Shown here: positions 1 through 9,526 of the stretch, piece after piece
Layout of the letters: every line of letters starts with the position of its first letter
How positions within the stretch are numbered: position 1 is the stretch's first letter
Source: Clostridia bacterium
Lineage (GTDB): Bacteria; Bacillota; Clostridia; RGIG6154
Direction: 5' to 3'
NCBI GenBank assembly: GCA_017410375.1
Contig: JAFQQW010000059.1
Location: forward strand, 62,001 to 126,000
Length of the DNA: 64,000 bases
Program-made: the position numbers and the translations under genes
Notes under the pieces: model-generated
Seen by the model: only the letters and a program-made list of their open reading frames with translations
What the model was told of the DNA's origin: nothing
The model's database searches: none

Positions 1-63
1 ACCGTTCCGCCTAAGTTCTTAGATTTAAATAAAAAAGCCTTTGAGCTTGGCTACAACGGCTAA
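1..63 (+). CDS. C-terminal end of a protein, possibly a 2-oxoacid:acceptor oxidoreductase gamma subunit
   Basis: The first 63 bases read as an open frame of 20 residues ending in TAA, with the tail VPPKFLDLNKKAFELGYNG. The pattern PPKF-x-x-LN-x-KAFELG resembles the extreme C-terminus of gamma subunits of 2-oxoacid:ferredoxin oxidoreductases. A strong terminator follows within 20 bases, so this is the last gene of its transcription unit. The family call rests on 20 residues only and is tentative. Confidence 0.35.
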   Translation, partial: TVPPKFLDLNKKAFELGYNG

Positions 64-80
64 TTCATAAACCATTCAGT

Positions 81-114
81 CTGCTGAAACAAAATGTTTC
101 AGCAGGCTTTTTTT
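81..114 (+). terminator. Rho-independent terminator
   Basis: A perfect 10-bp stem (CTGCTGAAAC / GTTTCAGCAG) with a 5-base loop is followed by GC and a run of seven T. It closes the transcription unit of the partial gene at the window start and separates it from the BofC-like gene and the eut operon. Confidence 0.93.
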
Positions 115-161
115 ATGCATATTTTTCTAAAAGTGGGCTAAACTACTCGCAGGTGAAAACA

Positions 162-659
162 ATGAAATCCAAAAATCCACGCATTCTGTACCTGTCTTTT
201 CTCCTGCTCTGTCTGCTGGTTTGTGGCATATTTTTAGCAAGGACAGTTGTACAATTTAAGAATCAAAGTGCAAAGCTTTTGGCAGAACGAAAGCCCTACA
301 CCTTTGAATTTAACACCCTTTATTCCCTTTGCGGACATACCGACACCCATACTTACCCGAACAAGCAGGCAGTTACCGACCTTACAGAGGTTAAAAATCA
401 CTTTCCCGACTGGCGCGTAAGTCAGGGAACAGATAAAATCATATTAAACCGAACGGTTAAAAGCTACTGCAATCTGCACTATTTTGCCGTTTTATCGGAG
501 GACACCATTCGCATCACCTATCGGGACGGCACCTTAAAAGAAGAAATTGACGCCCGTTCCCTTTCCCTTTCCGAGGAAGAAACAGCATGGCTGAAAAACG
601 GTGTCTATTTAGACGGCAAAGAAGCACTAAACGCATTTATCGAAGACTTTAACAGCTAA
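162..659 (+). CDS. Membrane-anchored protein with a BofC C-terminal-like domain
   Basis: A protein of about 165 residues. A basic N-terminus is followed by one hydrophobic segment (about residues 8-28, LYLSFLLLCLLVCGIFLA), so it is probably anchored with its bulk outside the membrane. The C-terminal third (a strand, then RDGTLKEEIDARSLSLSEEE, then a short helix) resembles the C-terminal domain of BofC, known from forespore signalling, but also present in other Clostridia proteins. I chose ATG 162 over GTG 153 because AGGTGA at 151-156 lies 5 bases upstream of it. The gene sits just before eutG with a 17-base gap, so it may be co-transcribed with the eut genes. No link to ethanolamine is visible and the role is unknown. 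Confidence 0.6.
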   Translation: MKSKNPRILYLSFLLLCLLVCGIFLARTVVQFKNQSAKLLAERKPYTFEFNTLYSLCGHTDTHTYPNKQAVTDLTEVKNHFPDWRVSQGTDKIILNRTVKSYCNLHYFAVLSEDTIRITYRDGTLKEEIDARSLSLSEEETAWLKNGVYLDGKEALNAFIEDFNS

Positions 660-676
660 AGGAGATTGATCAAATC

Positions 677-1735
677 ATGCATTTTTCTGTTCCTACCTCC
701 ATTCACTTCGGCAACAAATCAGAAACCGCGCTTCAAAGCTACGAAAATCCTTTCGTGGTGGCAGATGCTTTTTTTAAAGACACACCCATGTTAAATGCAT
801 TACTGCAAAACTTTAAAAGCTACACGCTGTTTACCGATTTTACCCCCGACCCTACTTTGGAATCGGTGGCAAAGGGTGTACACGCATTTCAGAACGCAAA
901 TTGTAAAAGCTTGCTCGCAATCGGCGGCGGTTCTGCCATTGACACCGCCAAAGCCATTTTGTTTTTTTCCGAATCGGATGCAAAGCTTGCAGTCATTCCC
1001 ACCACCAGCGGTACAGGCTCTGAAGTGACCGCCTTTTCGGTGGTTACCGACACAAACACACGCACCAAATACCCTTTAATTTCCGACCGCATGCTTCCCC
1101 ATACCGCCATTTTGGATTTTGATTTTATTCGCTCTCTCCCCCCTGCCATCACCGCAGACACGGGTGCAGATGCCCTTTGTCACGCTTTGGAAAGCTATGT
1201 TTCTTTAAATCACAATCCCTTTTCGGACGCGTTGGCAGAAAAGGCTGTTTTAATGATTATGCAGTCCCTTTTTAAGGCGTTTAACGGTGACCAAGAAGCG
1301 AAAGAAGCCATGCACTATGCCTCCACCATGGCAGGCATTGCCTTTAACAGCGCAGGCCTCGGGCTTTGTCACGGGCTTGCCCACGCCTTAGGCGCCCGTT
1401 TTAAAATTCCTCACGGCAGAGCCAATGCCCTTTTAATCCTGCCCACCATTGCCTTTAACACCCGGGACGCAAAAACCGAGGCAAGGTATGCAACCCTTTC
1501 CCGCCTTTTGGGCAACGAGGGCGGTCAGGCAATCCTGGTCCGAAAGCTGATTGCAGACATCCGCCGACTGTTTTTAAAAATCGGCATTCCTCAGCATCTT
1601 GACATAGACAAAACCGCCTTTGAAAAAGAGCAAAACACCATTGCATCGGCAGTTTTGCAGGATGCCTGTACTCAATCCAATCCGCACCCCGTAACCGAAC
1701 GGGACATCTTAAATCTTTACATGGAAGTGATGTAA
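677..1735 (+). CDS. eutG: Iron-containing alcohol dehydrogenase EutG
   Basis: Group III Fe-dependent alcohol dehydrogenase of 352 residues, a little short for EutG/PduQ (about 370-395). The NAD-binding motif GGGSAIDTAKAI is at residues 83-94 and PTTSGTGSEVT at 108-118. The four expected metal ligands are D165, H169, H232 and H246, with spacing 4/63/14 as in FucO-type enzymes. In the microcompartment it would reduce acetaldehyde to ethanol and recycle NAD+ for EutE. The GGAG upstream lies 12 bases from the ATG, farther than usual. It is the first recognisable gene of the eut operon, and its stop codon abuts the eutS start. Confidence 0.93.
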   Translation: MHFSVPTSIHFGNKSETALQSYENPFVVADAFFKDTPMLNALLQNFKSYTLFTDFTPDPTLESVAKGVHAFQNANCKSLLAIGGGSAIDTAKAILFFSESDAKLAVIPTTSGTGSEVTAFSVVTDTNTRTKYPLISDRMLPHTAILDFDFIRSLPPAITADTGADALCHALESYVSLNHNPFSDALAEKAVLMIMQSLFKAFNGDQEAKEAMHYASTMAGIAFNSAGLGLCHGLAHALGARFKIPHGRANALLILPTIAFNTRDAKTEARYATLSRLLGNEGGQAILVRKLIADIRRLFLKIGIPQHLDIDKTAFEKEQNTIASAVLQDACTQSNPHPVTERDILNLYMEVM

Positions 1736-2080
1736 ATGGAAGACAAGCAAAGAATCATTCAGGAATTTGTACCCGGCAAGCAAATCACTCTTGCCCACCT
1801 GATTGCAAGCCCCACAGACGAAATTTTTCAAAAGCTGGGCTTGGATGCAGACAGCTTTAATGCCATCGGTGTTTTAACCATCACCCCATCTGAGGGCGCA
1901 ATCATCGCTGCAGATGTTGCCACCAAAGCATCAGACGTACACATCGGCTTTATTGACCGCTTTAACGGTGCACTGGTTTTAACGGGAGATGTCAGTTCGG
2001 TGGAATCGGCACTTAACGATATTATGTCTGTCATGGAAAATCAGATGGCATTCACCCCTGCCCGTATTACCCGCACATGA
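1736..2080 (+). CDS. eutS: Microcompartment shell protein EutS (circularly permuted BMC-H)
   Basis: The 114-residue protein has the EutS layout: a short N-terminal strand ([19 protein letters not shown]) before the single BMC fold, then a core containing [20 protein letters not shown] and the end of the fold ([19 protein letters not shown]). EutS forms bent hexamers in the ethanolamine microcompartment shell. The start ATG follows the eutG stop directly and the stop overlaps the eutP start as ATGA, so these genes are translationally coupled. Length matches the family (111-116). Confidence 0.94.
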   Translation: MEDKQRIIQEFVPGKQITLAHLIASPTDEIFQKLGLDADSFNAIGVLTITPSEGAIIAADVATKASDVHIGFIDRFNGALVLTGDVSSVESALNDIMSVMENQMAFTPARITRT

Positions 2081-2508
2081 AGAAAATTATTTTTATGGGC
2101 AAAAGCCAAAGCGGAAAGACAACCCTTTGCCAAAAGCTGCATAAACTCGCAGTACAATATCGCAAAACCCAGGCAATCGAGCAATACGCAAACGCCATTG
2201 ACACCCCCGGAGAATATCTGGAAAACCGCCACTATTATTCGGCACTCATTGTGTCTGCGGCAGATGCAAAGGTGATTGCGGTGGTTGCAGACCCCTTAGC
2301 CCCCGAAAACTACATTCCGCCTGCCTTTGCCATGACCTTTTCCCGTCCCGTAATCGGCATTGTCACAAAGATTGGCGTGGCAACTAAACTGCAGATTCAA
2401 AAAGCGGAAACTGCCTTGAAAAACGGTGGTATTACAAAAATTTTTAAGCTGGACAGCATAGAAGAAATCGGCTTAATCCCCTTATTTTCTTACTTAGAGG
2501 AGGTGTAG
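2077..2508 (+). CDS. eutP: EutP/PduV-type small GTPase-like protein
   Basis: The 143-residue protein opens with a P-loop, GKSQSGKTT at residues 8-16, followed by a DTPGE motif that corresponds to the G3 region of Ras-like GTPases. Members of the EutP/PduV family accompany ethanolamine and propanediol loci; acetate kinase activity has been reported for EutP, while PduV is tied to microcompartment positioning. It overlaps eutS by four bases (ATGA) and is followed one base later by eutA. Length is normal for the family (about 140-150). Confidence 0.9.
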   Translation: MKKIIFMGKSQSGKTTLCQKLHKLAVQYRKTQAIEQYANAIDTPGEYLENRHYYSALIVSAADAKVIAVVADPLAPENYIPPAFAMTFSRPVIGIVTKIGVATKLQIQKAETALKNGGITKIFKLDSIEEIGLIPLFSYLEEV

Positions 2509-2509
2509 C

Positions 2510-3865
2510 ATGGAAGAAAGCTTGCTTAGTGTGGGAGTGGATTTAGGCACCAGCACCACCCAGATTATTTTTTCGCGTCTGCACCTTAAAAACAAGGCAA
2601 GCGGCGCAAATGTACCGCGCATGGAGATTGTGCAAAAGGAAATCCTTTATAAAAGCGATATCCATTTTACGCCCCTTTTATCCCCCACAACCATAGATAC
2701 TGAAAAAGTGCTTAACATCTTAAAAGCCGAGTACCAAAAAGCAGGCTTTTTACCTGCAGATACCGACACAGGTGCAGTGATTATCACCGGTGAAACGGCA
2801 CGCAAAGAAAATGCCTCCGCCGTTTTAAATATACTTTCTGAATTTTCAGGCGACTTTGTGGTAGCAACCGCAGGCGCGGATTTAGAAAGCATTCTCTCTG
2901 CCAAAGGCGCAGGCATTGATGCTTTGTCCAAGGAACACCGTCTTTTTATCGCTAACGCAGACATCGGTGGCGGTACCACAAACATCGCGGTATATAAAAA
3001 CGGCGTTTTGCAGAACACTGCCTGCTATGACATTGGCGGAAGGCTCATCCGCTACGACCAAAACCGCACGGTTACCTACATTGCACCCAAGCTCAAGGAA
3101 ATCATACGTCAGGAAAACCTTTCTTTAAAAGAAGGAGTTCCCTTAAACATGACAGACCTTTCCAAACTGCTCGACCTGATTGTTTCCGCCCTGGAAAATG
3201 CCTTTGGCATAAAGCAAAGTAAATATCATGACCTGCTTGTCACCCACAAAGGGTTAACCGCTCCGGATAAACTTACGCATATTTCTTTTTCGGGCGGTGT
3301 GGCAGAGGGCATTTACAACCACCTTGAAAATCCCTTTGCCTTTGGAGATATTGGCGTATTTTTGGCAGAAAAAATCAAAAATTCTGCCCTTTTTCCCCGA
3401 TATACCTTGCAAAAAGGTACAGAAACCATTCGGGCAACGGTAGTGGGTGCAGGCAGTCATGCCGTTTCCTTAAGCGGAAGTACCGTCTTTTTTGACCCAA
3501 AAGTACTCCCTCTTAAAAACCTGCCCGTCACCATCCTTTCTTCTAAAACCCTGCCCGAAAGAACAGAGGACACAATGACTCTTTTTTCGGTTCGGGATGT
3601 GGAGGATTTAAGCTTTGCAGGACTGAGTAGCCTGGCAGACCATCTGCAGAAAATCCTGCACCCTGCCCTAAACCCTGTTGTTTTGAATTTTGAAAAAGAC
3701 ATCGGCAAAACCTTAGGCTACATGTTAAAAAGCCGAATGCCCGATAAAACAATTCTCAGCATGGACAGCTTAAAAGTCTCGGAAAGTGACTATGTAGATA
3801 TCGGTAAACCCGCCCCCGGAGGCTCTGTGCTGCCGGTGGTCATCAAAACATTACTTTTTCAATAA
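2510..3865 (+). CDS. eutA: Ethanolamine ammonia-lyase reactivating factor EutA
   Basis: A 451-residue member of the actin-like ATPase EutA family. The N-terminal phosphate-binding loop GVDLGTSTTQIIFSRL is at residues 9-24 and a second phosphate loop, ADIGGGTTNIAVYKNG, is near residue 150. EutA exchanges damaged cobalamin out of the EutBC lyase using ATP. It lies directly upstream of eutB with a 14-base gap holding AAAGGAGAG as ribosome site. It is slightly shorter than the E. coli protein (467). The placement next to eutBC and the paired ATPase motifs make the call secure. Confidence 0.93.
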   Translation: MEESLLSVGVDLGTSTTQIIFSRLHLKNKASGANVPRMEIVQKEILYKSDIHFTPLLSPTTIDTEKVLNILKAEYQKAGFLPADTDTGAVIITGETARKENASAVLNILSEFSGDFVVATAGADLESILSAKGAGIDALSKEHRLFIANADIGGGTTNIAVYKNGVLQNTACYDIGGRLIRYDQNRTVTYIAPKLKEIIRQENLSLKEGVPLNMTDLSKLLDLIVSALENAFGIKQSKYHDLLVTHKGLTAPDKLTHISFSGGVAEGIYNHLENPFAFGDIGVFLAEKIKNSALFPRYTLQKGTETIRATVVGAGSHAVSLSGSTVFFDPKVLPLKNLPVTILSSKTLPERTEDTMTLFSVRDVEDLSFAGLSSLADHLQKILHPALNPVVLNFEKDIGKTLGYMLKSRMPDKTILSMDSLKVSESDYVDIGKPAPGGSVLPVVIKTLLFQ

Positions 3866-3879
3866 AAGGAGAGAACCAA

Positions 3880-5244
3880 ATGCTTTTAAAAACCGTACTG
3901 TTTGGCGAAACCTACGCCTTTAAAGATGTTAAGGAAGTGTTAGCCAAAGCCAACGAAGAAAAATCAGGGGATATTTTAGCGGGTCTTGCCGCCAAAAGCG
4001 CTGAAGAGCGGGTTGCAGCAAAAATTGTTTTAAGCAACTTAACCTTAAGGGATCTGCGGAACAACCCCGTCGTCCCCTATGAATTGGATGAGGTCACCCG
4101 TATCATTCAGGATGATTTAAACATCCCCATTTACAACGCCATTCAAAACTGGACGGTCGCCGAGCTTCGGGAGTGGATTTTAAGTGAAAGCACCACCGAA
4201 GCAGACATCAAAAAGGTGTCCCGGGGCTTAACCTCTGAAATGGTGGCAGCGGTAACCAAGCTGATGAGCAATTTAGATTTGGTGTATGCCGCCTCCAAAA
4301 TCCGCATCACCGCCCATTGCAACACCACCATCGGAAAGCGTGGCACCCTCTCCTGCCGACTTCAACCCAACCACCCCACCGATAACCCCGACGGTATTAT
4401 GGCATCGGTTTTAGAGGGGTTAAGCTACGGTGCAGGGGATGCGCTGATTGGTTTAAATCCCGTGGACGATTCTGTACAAAGCGTGTCCGAGGTGTTAAAG
4501 CGGTTTGACGACATTAAAAACCGCCTTGCCATTCCCACCCAGATTTGTGTGCTCGCCCATGTAACCACCCAAATGGAAGCCATTCGGCAGGGCGCACCCA
4601 CCGACCTGATTTTCCAGTCCATTGCAGGTAGTGAAAAAGGAAACTCCGCATTCGGCTTTAACGCCAAAACCATAGAAGAGGCGCGTCAATTAGCGCTTTC
4701 CCACGGCACAGCTGAAGGACCGAATGTCATGTATTTTGAAACAGGTCAGGGCTCGGAGCTTTCCTCCGAAGCACACCACGATGCCGACCAGGTGACCATG
4801 GAGGCGCGTTGCTATGGCTTTGCCAAGCATTTTTCGCCTTTTTTGGTCAACACAGTGGTGGGCTTTATCGGACCTGAGTACCTTTATGACGGCAGACAGG
4901 TCAACCGTGCAGGTCTTGAGGACCATTTTATGGGCAAGCTCACCGGCATCTCCATGGGCTGCGATGCCTGCTATACCAACCACATGAAGGCAGACCAGAA
5001 TACAATAGAGGACTTGTCCGTTCTTTTAACCGCTGCAGGCTGTAACTATTTCATGGGCATTCCCCACGGGGATGACGTAATGCTCAATTACCAGACCACA
5101 GGCTTCCACGAAACCGCGGCATTGCGCGAAATTTTCGGTTTAAAGGCAATCGAACCGTTTCATAACTGGTTGCTTAAACACGAATTTATAACCCCCAACG
5201 GCAAGCTCACCGCAAAAGCAGGTGACGCTTCTGCCTTATTGTAA
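3880..5244 (+). CDS. eutB: Ethanolamine ammonia-lyase large subunit EutB
   Basis: The 454-residue catalytic subunit of the coenzyme B12-dependent lyase that turns ethanolamine into acetaldehyde and ammonia. It aligns without gaps to E. coli numbering over the active site: R160 and Q162 (in SCRLQPNHP), N193 (GLNPVDD), E287 (MYFETGQG) and D362 (MGCDACYTNH) are all present at the same positions, so the substrate pocket is intact. It precedes eutC by 15 bases containing AAGAGGTG. Together with EutC it forms the lumenal core of the compartment. Confidence 0.97.
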   Translation: MLLKTVLFGETYAFKDVKEVLAKANEEKSGDILAGLAAKSAEERVAAKIVLSNLTLRDLRNNPVVPYELDEVTRIIQDDLNIPIYNAIQNWTVAELREWILSESTTEADIKKVSRGLTSEMVAAVTKLMSNLDLVYAASKIRITAHCNTTIGKRGTLSCRLQPNHPTDNPDGIMASVLEGLSYGAGDALIGLNPVDDSVQSVSEVLKRFDDIKNRLAIPTQICVLAHVTTQMEAIRQGAPTDLIFQSIAGSEKGNSAFGFNAKTIEEARQLALSHGTAEGPNVMYFETGQGSELSSEAHHDADQVTMEARCYGFAKHFSPFLVNTVVGFIGPEYLYDGRQVNRAGLEDHFMGKLTGISMGCDACYTNHMKADQNTIEDLSVLLTAAGCNYFMGIPHGDDVMLNYQTTGFHETAALREIFGLKAIEPFHNWLLKHEFITPNGKLTAKAGDASALL

Positions 5245-5259
5245 GAAAGAGGTGAACTT

Positions 5260-6159
5260 ATGCAGGAAACAGAGCTTAAAGCATTGGTAGAAGAAATGGT
5301 ACGCAAAATGACCAATCCCAACCACCATGACAGCTTAACGGTAGAAAAAAGTGTGGTGCACACCACCGACCCGACCACCAACCCCTCGGTGGTGGAGGAC
5401 GGAATACTTCCCGACATTTCAAAGATAGATTTAAAAACGCAATATTTAGTAGACAACCCAAAAGACAAAGAGGCATTTATGGAATTTAAGTCCAAAACCC
5501 CTGCCCGTATCGGCATCGGCAAAGCTGGCGCGCGGTATAAGACCGAAACCATGCTTCGGGTGCGTGCAGACCATGCGGCAGCGCAGGATTCGGTGTTTTC
5601 GGATGTATCAGAGGATTTTGTAAAGGCGCAAAACTATGTGGCAGTACAAACCCTTTGTGAAAGCAAAGACGAATATATCACCCGTCCCGACAAGGGCAGA
5701 CGGTTTTCGGGCAATCAGTTAGACATTATCCGAAAAACCATTCCAAACGGCACAAAGGTTGCCATTGTCATCGGTGACGGTTTGTCCTCTGCCGCGATTG
5801 AAGCCAACGCCAAAGAAACCGTTCCTGCCATCCGTCAGGTTTTAAGCGCCCACGGTATGACCATCGGCGACATTTTGTTTGTAAAATACTGTCGGGTAGG
5901 TGCAATGGATGCCATCGGTGAGGTTACGGGCTGTGAAGTAATTTGTCTGCTTGTGGGAGAACGTCCCGGTCTGGTTACTGCCGAATCCATGTCCGCCTAT
6001 GTTGCCTACAAGCCCTGTCACGGGCTTTCAGAATCCAAGCGCACCGTGATTTCCAACATCCACAAAGGCGGTACACCACCCGTAGAAGCAGGCGCGCATA
6101 TTGGTGAACTGATTTTAAAAATGCTGGAGAAAAAAGCTTCAGGCATTGATTTAAAGTGA
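5260..6159 (+). CDS. eutC: Ethanolamine ammonia-lyase small subunit EutC
   Basis: A 299-residue protein whose C-terminal two thirds match EutC, including [20 protein letters not shown] at about residues 86-105, DYV-type [18 protein letters not shown], and LLVGERPGL in the cobalamin-binding domain. The first 18 residues, [18 protein letters not shown], form a short amphipathic helix followed by a polar linker rich in T, S and P. This matches the encapsulation peptide known on EutC, which targets the lyase to the shell. It is co-transcribed with eutB and eutL. Confidence 0.96.
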   Translation: MQETELKALVEEMVRKMTNPNHHDSLTVEKSVVHTTDPTTNPSVVEDGILPDISKIDLKTQYLVDNPKDKEAFMEFKSKTPARIGIGKAGARYKTETMLRVRADHAAAQDSVFSDVSEDFVKAQNYVAVQTLCESKDEYITRPDKGRRFSGNQLDIIRKTIPNGTKVAIVIGDGLSSAAIEANAKETVPAIRQVLSAHGMTIGDILFVKYCRVGAMDAIGEVTGCEVICLLVGERPGLVTAESMSAYVAYKPCHGLSESKRTVISNIHKGGTPPVEAGAHIGELILKMLEKKASGIDLK

Positions 6160-6167
6160 GGTAAGCC

Positions 6168-6821
6168 ATGAAAAACGATAAATTATACCCCACCGTTCTG
6201 TCGGTTAAAATCATTTCCAATGTGAATCCCGATTTGTTGCAGAATTTAAATATCCCTGCAGACCACCGAAGCATCGGTATTTTAACCTGCGACATGGATG
6301 ACCCCACCTATGTGGCTCTGGATGCCGCCACAAAAGCGGCAGAGGTGCAGGTGGTGTATGCAAAATCCATGTACGCAGGCTCGGCAAACGCCTCTACAAA
6401 GCTTCAGGGCGAGGTTATCGGGATTTTAAGCGGTAAAACGCCCGATGCGGTAAAAAGCGGTATGGACGCCGCCCTTACCCACTTAAAGCAGGACGTTTAT
6501 TTTGTAAGCGCAAATGAAGAAGATTCCATTCCCTACTTTGCCCACACCATATCCCGTACGGGAAGCTATCTGTCTAAAGTAGCAGGCATAAAAGAGGGCG
6601 AGCCGCTTGCCTACCTCATTGCACCGCCGTTAGAAGCAATCTACGGTTTAGATGCCGCCCTGAAAGCGGCAGATGTCAAACTGGTTGCCTTTTACGGACC
6701 GCCCTCTGAGACCAACTTCGGCGGAGGCCTTTTAACCGGCACCCAATCGGCATGCAAAGCAGCGGCAACCGCCTTTGCGGATGCCGTTACGCAAATCGCG
6801 ATTACCCCAAAGGAGATGTAA
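6168..6821 (+). CDS. eutL: Microcompartment shell protein EutL (tandem BMC-T)
   Basis: A 217-residue protein with two circularly permuted BMC domains in tandem. The first is visible as GILTCDMDDPTYVALDAATKA through EVIGILSGKTPDAVKSGMDAA, the second from AYLIAPPLEAIYGLDAALKAADV to the end. EutL forms trimers with a large gated central pore in the ethanolamine shell. A gap of 8 bases with GAGGTAAG separates it from eutC and 3 bases separate it from the next BMC gene. Length is typical (217-219). Confidence 0.95.
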   Translation: MKNDKLYPTVLSVKIISNVNPDLLQNLNIPADHRSIGILTCDMDDPTYVALDAATKAAEVQVVYAKSMYAGSANASTKLQGEVIGILSGKTPDAVKSGMDAALTHLKQDVYFVSANEEDSIPYFAHTISRTGSYLSKVAGIKEGEPLAYLIAPPLEAIYGLDAALKAADVKLVAFYGPPSETNFGGGLLTGTQSACKAAATAFADAVTQIAITPKEM

Positions 6822-6824
6822 ACT

Positions 6825-7169
6825 ATGAATGCATTAGGCTTAATTGAAGTCATCGGATACCCTTGCGCAATCGATGCGGCAGATGCCGCCGCAAAATCCG
6901 CAAGCGTTAAAATACTCGGCATCAGCAAAATCGGAAGCGGTATGCTCACCGTCCAGCTTTCAGGCGATGTGGGTGCGGTGCAGTCTGCCGTTTCCGCAGG
7001 TGCGCTTTCGGCACAAAAGGTGGGAAAAGTACTGTATACCCATGTAATCCCCAGAGCAGACAGCCAGCTGACCGAAAAGAACATTGTTCCGTCTCACGAG
7101 GCTGTAAAGCAACCTGCAAAGCCTGCTGTAAAGGGAAAGGAGGAGCAAGGTGATCAACGTAAAGGATAA
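6825..7169 (+). CDS. BMC-H shell protein with extended tail (EutM/EutK-like)
   Basis: A 114-residue protein with one canonical BMC domain (GLIEVIGYPCAIDAADAAAKSASVKIL..., then GKVLYTHVIPRADSQL). About 25 residues of charged, Ala/Pro/Lys-rich tail follow, longer than a plain EutM. In Clostridia and Enterococcus this slot between eutL and eutE is named eutM or eutK in different genomes; the tail shows no helix-turn-helix like that of E. coli EutK. Its 3' end overlaps the eutE start by 20 bases. It is a paralogue of the BMC-H gene at 8600. Confidence 0.93.
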   Translation: MNALGLIEVIGYPCAIDAADAAAKSASVKILGISKIGSGMLTVQLSGDVGAVQSAVSAGALSAQKVGKVLYTHVIPRADSQLTEKNIVPSHEAVKQPAKPAVKGKEEQGDQRKG

Positions 7170-8586
7170 GGATTTAATGTCGGTGCAGGAGGCACGCGAG
7201 CTTTTAAAAAATGCCAAATGTGCGCACGATACGCTGTCCTCTTTTTCGCAGGAGCAGTTAAACACCATTATAAAAGCCGTTTCCGAGGCAGGCATGCAAT
7301 ACAAAGCCCACCTTGCCAAAATGGCAGTAGAGGAAACGGGCTTTGGCAACGCAAAGGACAAGGAACTTAAAAACCAATTTGCGGCGCAGGATATTTATAA
7401 TGCCATCAAAGACACCCCTGCCGTCGGCATTTTGCGGGATGACACCCAAAACAAGGTTTTGGATATTGGTGTCAGTGTAGGGGTAATTTGCGGTATTGTA
7501 CCGTCGACAAACCCCACCTCCACCGTCATTTTCAAAACACTGATTGCGTTAAAGAGCGGAAACTGCATTGTTTTTTCACCCCATCCGGGTGCTAAAAACT
7601 GCATTTTGGAAACGGTAAAAATCCTATCGCAGGCGGCAGAAGATGCAGGCTGTCCAAAGGGTGCGGTCTCCTGCCTTTCCATCCCCACTCCGGCAGGCAC
7701 AAACGAGCTGATGACCCACAAAACCACCGCGCTGATTTTAGCCACCGGCGGACCGGGCATGGTGCGGTCTGCCTACTCCTCGGGTAAACCTGCCATCGGC
7801 GTGGGTGCAGGCAACGGACCTGCCTTTATCGACAAAAGCGCCGATATTAAAACAGCAATAAAGCGGATTTTTACCTCCAAAACCTTTGACAACGGCACCA
7901 TTTGTGCGTCCGAGCAGTCTATCATCATTGAAAAAAGCATTCAATCGCAAGTAGAAGCGGAAATTTCAGCACAAGGCGGTTATATTTTAAACGAATCCGA
8001 AAAAGAAAAGCTAAGTGGATTTATTTTACGCCCCAACGGAAGTATGAATCCTGCAATTGTGGGTAAAACAGCATTGGAGATTGCACGACTTTCGGGGCTA
8101 AGTGTGCCTGAAAACACCGCTGTGCTTCTGGCGCGGGAAACCAAAGTAGGCTTTGGTGTACCCTTTTCCCAGGAAAAGCTTGCACCTGTCTTAGGCTTTT
8201 ATGTGGAAAACTCTGTAGAGGACATTCAAAAAAAGGTTATCGAAATCTTAAAATTTGAGGGTGCAGGACACACCTTTGCCATTCACGCAGAAAACAAAGA
8301 ACTGATTCGGCAATTTGCCCTGTCTGTCCCCGTTTCCCGTATTCTGGTCAACACCCCTGCCGCTTTGGGCGGTATCGGCAAAACCACCAATCTGTTTCCG
8401 TCTCTTACCTTAGGATGCGGTGCGGTGGGCGGAAGCTCTTCTTCCAACAACATCGGGCCTTTGGACATTATAAACATCCGTCGCGTGGCATACGGCGTGC
8501 GGGAAGCAGAAAACCCCTCTTCCCTTTCCGAAAATCAAATGATCGAAACCGTTATCCGTCAGGTAATGGAAAAACTCATGCAATAA
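7150..8586 (+). CDS. eutE: CoA-acylating acetaldehyde dehydrogenase EutE
   Basis: A 478-residue aldehyde dehydrogenase that converts acetaldehyde and CoA to acetyl-CoA with NAD+. The catalytic cysteine is C252 in [12 protein letters not shown], and the cofactor region includes [20 protein letters not shown] and [12 protein letters not shown]. The start is GTG 7150, preceded by AAAGGAGG at 7137-7144 and overlapping the upstream BMC gene by 20 bases. An amphipathic helix (about the last 20 residues, [18 protein letters not shown]) ends the protein after a serine-rich linker. It resembles an encapsulation peptide, here at the C-terminus rather than the N-terminal place usual for EutE-like enzymes. 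Confidence 0.95.
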   Translation: MINVKDKDLMSVQEARELLKNAKCAHDTLSSFSQEQLNTIIKAVSEAGMQYKAHLAKMAVEETGFGNAKDKELKNQFAAQDIYNAIKDTPAVGILRDDTQNKVLDIGVSVGVICGIVPSTNPTSTVIFKTLIALKSGNCIVFSPHPGAKNCILETVKILSQAAEDAGCPKGAVSCLSIPTPAGTNELMTHKTTALILATGGPGMVRSAYSSGKPAIGVGAGNGPAFIDKSADIKTAIKRIFTSKTFDNGTICASEQSIIIEKSIQSQVEAEISAQGGYILNESEKEKLSGFILRPNGSMNPAIVGKTALEIARLSGLSVPENTAVLLARETKVGFGVPFSQEKLAPVLGFYVENSVEDIQKKVIEILKFEGAGHTFAIHAENKELIRQFALSVPVSRILVNTPAALGGIGKTTNLFPSLTLGCGAVGGSSSSNNIGPLDIINIRRVAYGVREAENPSSLSENQMIETVIRQVMEKLMQ

Positions 8587-8599
8587 AGGAGAAACTGTT

Positions 8600-8881
8600 A
8601 TGGCAAACACAAATTCATTGGGTATGATTGAAACAAAAGGCTTAATTGGCGCAATTGAGGCGGCAGATGCTATGGTCAAGGCAGCAAATGTACTTTTAGT
8701 GGGCAAAGAGCAAATCGGCTCGGGGCTGGTTACCGTTATGGTGCGCGGTGATGTAGGCGCAGTAAAAGCCGCAACCGATGCAGGTGCCGCGGCGGCTGAA
8801 CGGGTTGGCGAGCTGATTTCGGTGCACGTCATCCCACGTCCGCACACAGAGGTAGACGCCATCCTGCCCCACGGTAACTGA
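8600..8881 (+). CDS. eutM: Microcompartment shell protein EutM (BMC-H)
   Basis: A 93-residue single BMC-domain protein: [20 protein letters not shown], then [20 protein letters not shown] with the GSG-type pore loop, ending with [15 protein letters not shown], the usual EutM/PduA tail. This is the major hexameric shell tile. AAAGGAG lies 8 bases upstream of the ATG. It is shorter than, and clearly a paralogue of, the BMC gene at 6825. Confidence 0.95.
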   Translation: MANTNSLGMIETKGLIGAIEAADAMVKAANVLLVGKEQIGSGLVTVMVRGDVGAVKAATDAGAAAAERVGELISVHVIPRPHTEVDAILPHGN

Positions 8882-8882
8882 T

Positions 8883-9521
8883 ATGCGCGTAATTACAGAG
8901 CAATGGCTAAAAGAACAGGGCAACCTCGAAAAAAACTTTACCGTTCCGTCCAACTGCATCCTGACTCCCTCTGCCAAAGAATTTCTTGAACAAAACGGCA
9001 CAAACGTACTTTTAAACCAAAAGGACGAATCCACAACCCATTTAAACGCTGAAACGCTGGTTCCAAAAACCCATCCGCGCATCGCTCTGCGCGGTGAAAA
9101 CGATGCATTGCAGGCACAAATCATCTATACGCAACTCATTCTGCAAAAAACAGGTTTTACGCGTTTAGCAGAGGATTTGGACGAAGTGATGCGCTTTTTG
9201 CAGTTACTCATCCGTCACGAGGTGAAGGATGAACCGCTTAGAAACTGGACTTTACTGAATCTTTCGCCTGCCGAAATACGGGAGCATTCGCACCATCCGA
9301 GCAAGCATTACGGGCAAAAGCATTTTATTCCCGACCGCAGTCAAGGGGAAACAGTTGCCCTTTTAAACATCCTGCGCACCAGGGTACGGCAAACCGAATT
9401 AAAGGCACTTTCTGCCTTTCCAAACGGTGAACGGGAGGATTTGATTACCGCCTATAACCGTCTTTCTTCGGTATTTTTTATTTTAATGATTCGGGTAAAG
9501 GCAGGCCACTATAAGGAGTGA
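8883..9521 (+). CDS. eutT: Ethanolamine-operon cobalamin adenosyltransferase (EutT family)
   Basis: A 212-residue protein. The N-terminal about 40 residues carry the microcompartment-associated module VITEQWLKEQ ... FTVPSNCILTPSAKEFLEQNG. The rest is a helical adenosyltransferase domain with RLAEDLDEVMRFLQLLIRHEV, HHPSKHYGQKHFIP and ETVALLNILRTRVRQTEL. The cysteine cluster of E. coli EutT (CCxxC) is not present, as in other Clostridia members. It makes adenosylcobalamin for EutBC. It starts one base after the eutM stop and ends overlapping the region just before the acyltransferase gene. Confidence 0.88.
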   Translation: MRVITEQWLKEQGNLEKNFTVPSNCILTPSAKEFLEQNGTNVLLNQKDESTTHLNAETLVPKTHPRIALRGENDALQAQIIYTQLILQKTGFTRLAEDLDEVMRFLQLLIRHEVKDEPLRNWTLLNLSPAEIREHSHHPSKHYGQKHFIPDRSQGETVALLNILRTRVRQTELKALSAFPNGEREDLITAYNRLSSVFFILMIRVKAGHYKE

Positions 9522-9526
9522 ACCAA

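Noticed and set aside
6680-7170. EutK with DNA-binding tail
   Set aside because: The tail of the BMC-H protein at 6825 is only about 25 residues and has no helix-turn-helix.
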